Below are positions 42,014 through 47,306 of a stretch of 47,306 bases of DNA, piece by piece. Below the pieces are notes generated by a model. The model did no database searches. It saw only the letters and a list, made by a program, of their open reading frames with translations, and was not told the origin of the DNA. A program made the position numbers and the translations under genes. How positions within the stretch are numbered: the first letter of the stretch is position 1; each line of letters starts with the position of its first letter. Origin of the DNA: an uncultured Pseudomonadota bacterium (GTDB lineage Bacteria > Pseudomonadota > Gammaproteobacteria > Steroidobacterales > Steroidobacteraceae); contig CAIUGU010000103.1 in the NCBI GenBank assembly GCA_903898785.1, positions 1 to 47,306 of the forward strand. Direction: 5' to 3'.

Positions 42014-42338
42014 GGCCGTCGCTGTTTGGCGCTCGAGGCGGATTGCGCGGCGCAGAAATGCGGCATTGCAACAAGTCTTTTTTATCCAATGACTTATGGA
42101 TCCGCATGGGGCAAGCGAGGGCCGATGGGGCACGAAAAGGGTGCTTCGAAGGGGCTCTTTGTTGCTGCGGCCCGGTCCTGGCGGGTGACGCAGCATGCGG
42201 CGGAGGGAGAATCCGTCCTCTACGTTCCCGACGTCCCCGCTTCCCGCGATGCGGGCCGTCTCATCGACGGATTGTCAGCGGCGGGCGCGCGTGCAAGGCT
42301 TGCCGGTACAACAACACGAATTCCAAGGGGGCTGGATC
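42014..42338. other. 325-base intergenic region
   Basis: No gene with recognisable features. It contains TCTTTTTTATCCAATG around 42070-42090 and a small ATCCA/TGGAT inverted repeat there. It presumably holds the promoters of the UrcA-like gene (minus) and the FMN dehydrogenase gene (plus). The strong ribosome-binding site AAGGGGG of the latter lies at 42325-42331. Confidence 0.4.
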
Positions 42339-43568
<1,230 letters not shown>

Positions 43569-43581
43569 CTGCCTGTTGGTT

Positions 43582-43612
43582 GGCCGCGCACCCTGGACCA
43601 AGGTGCGCGGCC
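43582..43612 (+). terminator. Strong hairpin terminator of the FMN dehydrogenase gene
   Basis: GGCCGCGCACC (43582-43592) and GGTGCGCGGCC (43602-43612) form a perfect 11-bp stem with a 9-base loop, followed by TTCAACTTGT. It lies between two convergent genes and may serve both. Confidence 0.75.
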
Positions 43613-43629
43613 TTCAACTTGTACAACGA

Positions 43630-45075
43630 TCAGATCGCTTCCTTGACGAACTGCGCATACGGCGCGACCGCTCCGTGCAGCGGCACGATGCGGTCGATCC
43701 GCAGCTTGCGGGCCTCCAGGTCTTCCTTGAACTTGGCCGCGAAACTCTGCGCAGCCGAGCCAGGGGTGTAGACGTCGACCTCGACCAGCAGGCGATCCTT
43801 CGGGAAGTACGCGACGAGCATGGACTCGGAGTGCGCGCTGGTGACCGGGATCAGCGTGAACGACTGCGTGTCGTCACCGACCACCGTGTCGGCGGAGATC
43901 AGCTCGAGCTTCAGCTCCCTGGGGTTCTTCGCCAGTGCATCCTGCACGATCGTGTGCGGACGGCTCGCCACCTGCTCGTAGAACGGTCCGTTCGCGGCGT
44001 GGGTGACGAGGGTCAGGCCTTCCGAGATCGCGGCGCGGACGCCGCCCGAATGGTCGAAGTGATGGTGCGTGTTGATCAGGTGCGTGAGGGGCTTGTTGGG
44101 GAGCACTTCACGGGCCTTCGCGATCACGGCGAGCGCACGCACTTCGTTCTGGGGAGCCTCGAACAGTCGCGCATGGTCGCTGAACTCGACAAGCACGCTG
44201 TGGTGCGACTGGCCCGCCAGCAGCCAGATCCCCTTTGCCAGCTGTTCCACCGTGACGTTCGCAGGGGGAATGCCGCTGATTGCGGGTGCGTTTGCCGCAT
44301 CCGCCGGAGCGGCAAGGTCGCCGCCCGCCGCATTCACTGCCTGGTTCGCCACGCGCACGACGGCCGTCGTGAAGTCATCGGTCCGCGTGGTGAGCGTCGC
44401 GGGCAGCGTCAGGCCGGCCGCGGCCTTGTAGTCGCCGAACGCGGTTTCGATGACCACATCGCCAAGGTTGGTGTTGTACGCGCGCGTCTGCACGCGGGTG
44501 GGCTGCTTCGTGGCTGCATCGACGATGAGCGTGAAGGTTTGCCCATCGGCGGCGGTCACATCGATCAGGCTTTCTGCGCCTTCCGTCCGCAGGTTGGCGA
44601 GATTGGCAGCCGGGTCAAGCGCTGCGCGTACCGCCACCAGCGGGTGGTGGTAGAGCTCGGCCCGCCGGTCGCCAGCGGCCGCATCCGGAATGCGCGTCGC
44701 CATGCCATTGGGAGCGACGTTGTAGCCCACCGCGCCGTCAAGACCCTGCACCTGCTTCTGCGGCGCCGGTCCCTGGAAGAAGGCAAAGTTCGGCGTACGC
44801 GTCAGTTCGGTCCGCGCGCGGCCTGCCACCGGATCGATGGTGCGCTTGTATTCCGTGACGGTGAAGGTCTGTCCCGACGCGCCCGGCAACACATCCTGCC
44901 CGAGGTTGTACTGCGTGCCATCCCCTTCGAGTACGAGGCTCGTGAGCTGCTGGACCTGCTCGACGCCGCCGAGCGCCTTGGCCGAGTCGTTGATGAGTTG
45001 CTGCTCCGGCGTGAGCCGCGTGCAGCCTGCTGCCACGAGGCAGGCTGCCAGAATCAATGCACTTGAAAATCGCAT
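43630..45075 (-). CDS. MBL-fold lipoprotein with N-terminal outer-membrane-lipoprotein-like domain
   Basis: 481 residues from the ATG at 45075 (GGGAGAGG upstream), with lipobox AAGC (Cys18). Residues about 25-255 look like a beta-rich domain of the kind found before secreted MBL domains (INDSAKALGGVEQVQQLTSLVLEGDG, GLTLPATLTTRTDD). The C-terminal MBL domain has THHHFDHSGGVRAAI near 334, THAANGPFYE, TSAHSESMLVAYFP, LLVEVDVYTPG and VPLHGAVAPY. The His and Asp ligands appear kept, in contrast to the protein at 31473, so it is probably an active hydrolase attached to a membrane. Substrate unknown. Confidence 0.85.
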   Translation of the reverse strand: MRFSSALILAACLVAAGCTRLTPEQQLINDSAKALGGVEQVQQLTSLVLEGDGTQYNLGQDVLPGASGQTFTVTEYKRTIDPVAGRARTELTRTPNFAFFQGPAPQKQVQGLDGAVGYNVAPNGMATRIPDAAAGDRRAELYHHPLVAVRAALDPAANLANLRTEGAESLIDVTAADGQTFTLIVDAATKQPTRVQTRAYNTNLGDVVIETAFGDYKAAAGLTLPATLTTRTDDFTTAVVRVANQAVNAAGGDLAAPADAANAPAISGIPPANVTVEQLAKGIWLLAGQSHHSVLVEFSDHARLFEAPQNEVRALAVIAKAREVLPNKPLTHLINTHHHFDHSGGVRAAISEGLTLVTHAANGPFYEQVASRPHTIVQDALAKNPRELKLELISADTVVGDDTQSFTLIPVTSAHSESMLVAYFPKDRLLVEVDVYTPGSAAQSFAAKFKEDLEARKLRIDRIVPLHGAVAPYAQFVKEAI

Positions 45076-45213
45076 GAACCTCTCCCGTTGTTGGGCTGAT
45101 TGCCTGGGTACCCTGGACGAACGTCTTGCACCGGCTCTCTTGACCGCCACCGCGGTGCAAAGTTGCACGAACGCGCGGCGGTTTGCGGGGCCGTGCCGCA
45201 CTCTCTTCGCGGG

Positions 45214-45954
45214 CTACAGCCCCGCGGCGATCTTGCGGATCTCCGCCGGCGAACGTTCGCCGGCGAGCGGGCTGCCCGGGATCAGGTGCCTGCCCATGGC
45301 GAGGCCGCCGACGAGTACCGGCTCGTAGCCGATCTCGCTGACGAGCGCCGTCACGACCTCGATCGCACCCTTGTCATCGCCGGCGATCGGCATGCCGATG
45401 CGCGGGGGCTGCTTGTTCGCCGCACCCATCCTGGCCGCCGGAATCGCGTTGAACCCGCGGACGATGCGTGCGCCCGGGAGCAATTCGGAGGAGGCGAGGC
45501 CTGCCCCTTTCTCGCGTGCCCAGTTGGCGATGTCGCCATCGCGGTCGGGAAACGGGTTGCAGGCATCGATGACGATCTTGCCCTTGAGTGCCGGAGCCAG
45601 TTCCTTGCCGAGGTCCGGCAGCGCGCGATAGGGCACCGCGAACAGGATGACGTCGCCGAATGCGACGGCGTCCTTGGGTGATCCGGCACTGGCGTTCGCA
45701 CCGATCTCCTTCGCCAGCGTCTTGTCGGCATCGAGGCTGCGCGACGAGAACATGACTTGATGGCCCGCCTGTGCCCAGAGCCGCCCAAGCGCAGTGCCGA
45801 CGTTGCCGGAGCCGACGACGCCGATCCTGACCTTGCCGCCCGGGGCAGCTGCGTGTCCCTCGAACGGCAGGTTGAGGAGCGTCAGCGCGGCGGCGCCGTG
45901 ACCGGCCAAAGCGATGAACTGACGGCGGCTCAAGCAGGCAGCAGGCTTCTTCAT
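45214..45954 (-). CDS. Tat-exported NADP-binding oxidoreductase-like protein (F420:NADP reductase fold)
   Basis: 246 residues from the ATG at 45954 (GAGGAA upstream). The N-terminus SRRQFIALAGHGAAALTLLNLP is a twin-arginine signal. The Rossmann motif RIGVVGSGNVGTALGRLWAQAGHQVMFSSR follows (G48, G50, G53), then AVAFGDVILFAVPYRALP, KIVIDACNPFPDRDGD, RIVRGFNAIPAARM, and IGMPIAGDDKGAIEVVTALVSEIGYEPV. This is the NADPH-dependent F420 reductase/NAD-binding-2 family pattern. Export of a nicotinamide-nucleotide protein to the periplasm is unusual; it must fold with its cofactor first, which fits the Tat path. The partner is unknown. It may share a transcript with the CMD-like gene 83 bases upstream. 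Confidence 0.85.
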   Translation of the reverse strand: MKKPAACLSRRQFIALAGHGAAALTLLNLPFEGHAAAPGGKVRIGVVGSGNVGTALGRLWAQAGHQVMFSSRSLDADKTLAKEIGANASAGSPKDAVAFGDVILFAVPYRALPDLGKELAPALKGKIVIDACNPFPDRDGDIANWAREKGAGLASSELLPGARIVRGFNAIPAARMGAANKQPPRIGMPIAGDDKGAIEVVTALVSEIGYEPVLVGGLAMGRHLIPGSPLAGERSPAEIRKIAAGL

Positions 45955-46037
45955 GACCGGATTCCTCAGGGTGGGCCCGCGGCGATTGTTGGTCGCGGCG
46001 GGTCCGTGTTGCAACCTTGCAGTGCGGCGCGAAGCGG

Positions 46038-46697
46038 CTACTTCTTCGCGATCGGCAGGTTGAACGGCCGGTCGGTGGGCACCTGCTGGTTCACTGCGTT
46101 CAACAGGATGGCGGTCATGACGTAGTCGCCCAGCGTCATCGTCAATTCGATCATGCCCTGCCGGCCGAACAACTCCACCATCTTGTTGTAGGTCGGTGTG
46201 TCGAGCCGGTGCTGCTTCAGCAGCTGGCGGCCGAACTCGATGAGGACCCGGTCCTTTTCGGGCAGGCCGGTCGTCGGGCGGTTGTAACGGATCGCATCGA
46301 TCGTCGCGTCACCGATGCCGTTGGCCCTCGCTGCGGGTTCATGCGCGGCCCATTCGTATTCCTGGTCGTACTCGCGCGCCGCAAGCAGCGTGCAGATCTC
46401 GAAGTAGCCGCGGCCCGCGACGGTCTTGCGCAGCAGCTGGTTCATCTTGTCGTACGGCTCCGCCACGGCCAGGCTGTACATGCTGGAGTTGGGCGGGCCC
46501 TGCCGCGGATATTCCTCCTGCTTGCCCGTGACGGCCGTGTTGATCGCATCGAAGATCCGCTGGCCTTCCGCGTCGAGACTGCTGCGGGGGATCAGCGGCA
46601 GGCGCGACAGCGACTTGGGGTCGACGTCCGGCGGCAGGGGAGCGGCGGCCTGGACAGACACGGTAGCGGCCAGGAGGAGCAATGGCAGATAGCGCAT
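46038..46697 (-). CDS. Secreted carboxymuconolactone-decarboxylase-like protein
   Basis: 219 residues with signal peptide MRYLPLLLLAATVSVQA. The all-helical CMD/AhpD-like pattern is clear: YFEICTLLAAREYDQEYEWAAHEPAARANGIGDATIDAIRYN (E-x-x-x-L-x-A, E-W-x-x-H, A-x-x-x-G), followed by LPEKDRVLIEFGRQLL and MIELTMTLGDYVMTAILLNAV. It lacks the AhpD C-x-x-C, so it is not a peroxidase of that type. Cytoplasmic relatives decarboxylate gamma-carboxymuconolactone in aromatic breakdown; exported versions are of unknown role. GAGG precedes the ATG. It may be co-transcribed with the sulfotransferase gene upstream and the Rossmann gene downstream. Confidence 0.83.
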   Translation of the reverse strand: MRYLPLLLLAATVSVQAAAPLPPDVDPKSLSRLPLIPRSSLDAEGQRIFDAINTAVTGKQEEYPRQGPPNSSMYSLAVAEPYDKMNQLLRKTVAGRGYFEICTLLAAREYDQEYEWAAHEPAARANGIGDATIDAIRYNRPTTGLPEKDRVLIEFGRQLLKQHRLDTPTYNKMVELFGRQGMIELTMTLGDYVMTAILLNAVNQQVPTDRPFNLPIAKK

Positions 46698-46739
46698 GGT
46701 GACCTCGGGTGCAGTGTTGGAAACAGTCTGGCGAGCGGA

Positions 46740-47306
46740 TCAGGTCGGGTTGCCACCGTTGTAGAGCCAGTCCACGGCGCGCTTGTCGGGGCAGATGGAT
46801 TCGCCGACGGCACGCAGGTGCGCGGAGATGGCCTCCGTCATGCCGTCCTCGCGTGCGGCGCCGAGCTTGCCCTTGCGCATCATCGCGCCGGGGTTGAGCG
46901 GCGGGTTCGCGGACGTGCTCCCGGCCTCGAACTTCCCTTCGTGCGCCTTCATCCACGGGAAGCCCGTGTACTCGAGGATCGCGGGCCACCGGTCCGCTGC
47001 CGGGGTGATCCCGAGGAACTTCGCGATCCTGCGGATCGAGCCTTCGTGGTCCTTCTTCATGTCGGCGTAATGCAGGAACAGGACATTGGGCTCGTTGCGC
47101 AGCGGCCACCAGGCGGCAAGGAAACCGAAGAACATGCCCTGCATGCCGCCCGGCGTGACGACTTCGTTGTAGAACGTCGGGAAGTCGGCCCGCGTGACGG
47201 CCTCGCGCGGTACTCCCCAGAGTTCGTACCACGCGTCGGAATGCTGATCGAGGAAAGGCTTGAAGGAGACGAGCGCTTCTTCCGGGTTGCGGGCGATGAC
47301 GAGGTA
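46740..47306 (-). CDS. Sulfotransferase (partial, N-terminus outside the window)
   Basis: 188 residues plus stop are in the window; the frame is open to the last base, so the start lies beyond 47306. It shows the PAPS-dependent sulfotransferase C-terminal half: YLVIARNPEEALVSFKPF (the 3'-phosphate-binding R-N-P-x-x-x-x-x-S), FFGFLAAWWPLRNEPNVLFLHYADMKKDHEGSIRRIAKFLGI, and a late SANPPLNPGAMMRKGKLG with the R-K-G motif. It transfers a sulfuryl group to a hydroxyl or amine, in the cytoplasm. It is the first visible gene of the minus-strand run that includes the CMD-like and Rossmann genes. Confidence 0.85.
   Translation of the reverse strand, partial: YLVIARNPEEALVSFKPFLDQHSDAWYELWGVPREAVTRADFPTFYNEVVTPGGMQGMFFGFLAAWWPLRNEPNVLFLHYADMKKDHEGSIRRIAKFLGITPAADRWPAILEYTGFPWMKAHEGKFEAGSTSANPPLNPGAMMRKGKLGAAREDGMTEAISAHLRAVGESICPDKRAVDWLYNGGNPT

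Noticed and set aside
41913-42107. Minus-strand peptide beginning near LDKKDLLQCRI, which recalls the start of LysR regulators
   Set aside because: The similarity stops after about ten residues and the rest is out of frame with any regulator pattern; it overlaps the UrcA-like gene.

Overview
The window is GC-rich, densely coded DNA with Gram-negative hallmarks: two TonB-dependent outer-membrane receptors, lipoproteins, Tat signals, a Tsx-like porin and many small proteins with signal peptides. The mix of DUF6152 proteins, a UrcA-like protein, TonB receptors and secreted MBL-fold enzymes suggests an oligotrophic soil or water proteobacterium, for example a Steroidobacteraceae-like gammaproteobacterium or a sphingomonad-like alphaproteobacterium. 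No marker gene (rRNA, tRNA, housekeeping gene) is present to settle this. I saw no phage, transposase, CRISPR array or RNA gene, and no recognisable transcription factor anywhere in the 47 kb.

Layout. 1-10055: a cupin / ModA-like pair; a two-domain GlcG-like secreted protein; a Tsx-like porin with a clear promoter; an aspartic protease with an altered second active-site motif; an NHL propeller; a TauE/SafE permease; an MBL lipoprotein; a chorismate-lyase-fold-like protein; and a DoxX / DUF6152 / 'GHWEGD' lipoprotein cluster. 10083-13235: a 16-G homopolymer, then (minus strand) a TonB receptor followed by a lipoprotein tyrosine phosphatase. 13461-14240: a secreted MBL hydrolase. 14257-22689: a divergent locus. 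To the left is a five-gene operon (YdiJ/GlcD-GlcF-like oxidase, GlcG, DUF6152, GHWEGD protein, alpha/beta hydrolase) with ATGA overlaps; to the right are a class V aminotransferase and an ACS-type MFS transporter. A 21-bp inverted repeat lies between them. 22690-24470: two gene remnants around an SMP-30-like propeller gene. 24471-30682: a TonB receptor operon with two secreted proteins of unknown function, an apparently dead alpha/beta hydrolase and DUF6152. 30921-36003: a DUF3237 protein, a minus-strand pair that includes a degenerate MBL fusion, and a plus-strand pair of unknown function. 36008-47306: DHA2 MFS pump, PQQ-type sugar dehydrogenase, LLM oxidoreductase, secreted hydrolase, UrcA-like protein, Tat-exported FMN hydroxyacid dehydrogenase with an internal CXXCH, MBL lipoprotein, Tat-exported Rossmann protein, secreted CMD-like protein and a partial sulfotransferase.

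How it fits together (inference). The recurring theme is a secreted unit built from DUF6152 plus a larger protein carrying DGRxHP and G-W-E-G-D-x-LV-x-ET motifs. It occurs three times as DUF6152 (8774, 16090, 30272) with five or six larger partners (9186, 15275, 26913, 31473 N-terminal half, 33368, and perhaps 28978). These sit beside TonB receptors, hydrolases and hydroxyacid oxidases. The region therefore looks like a cluster of uptake and periplasmic processing loci for small organic (hydroxy-acid, lactone or aromatic) substrates, with several catalytic folds apparently turned into non-catalytic versions. The best candidates for something undescribed are the DUF6152/GHWEGD unit and its pseudo-enzyme members.
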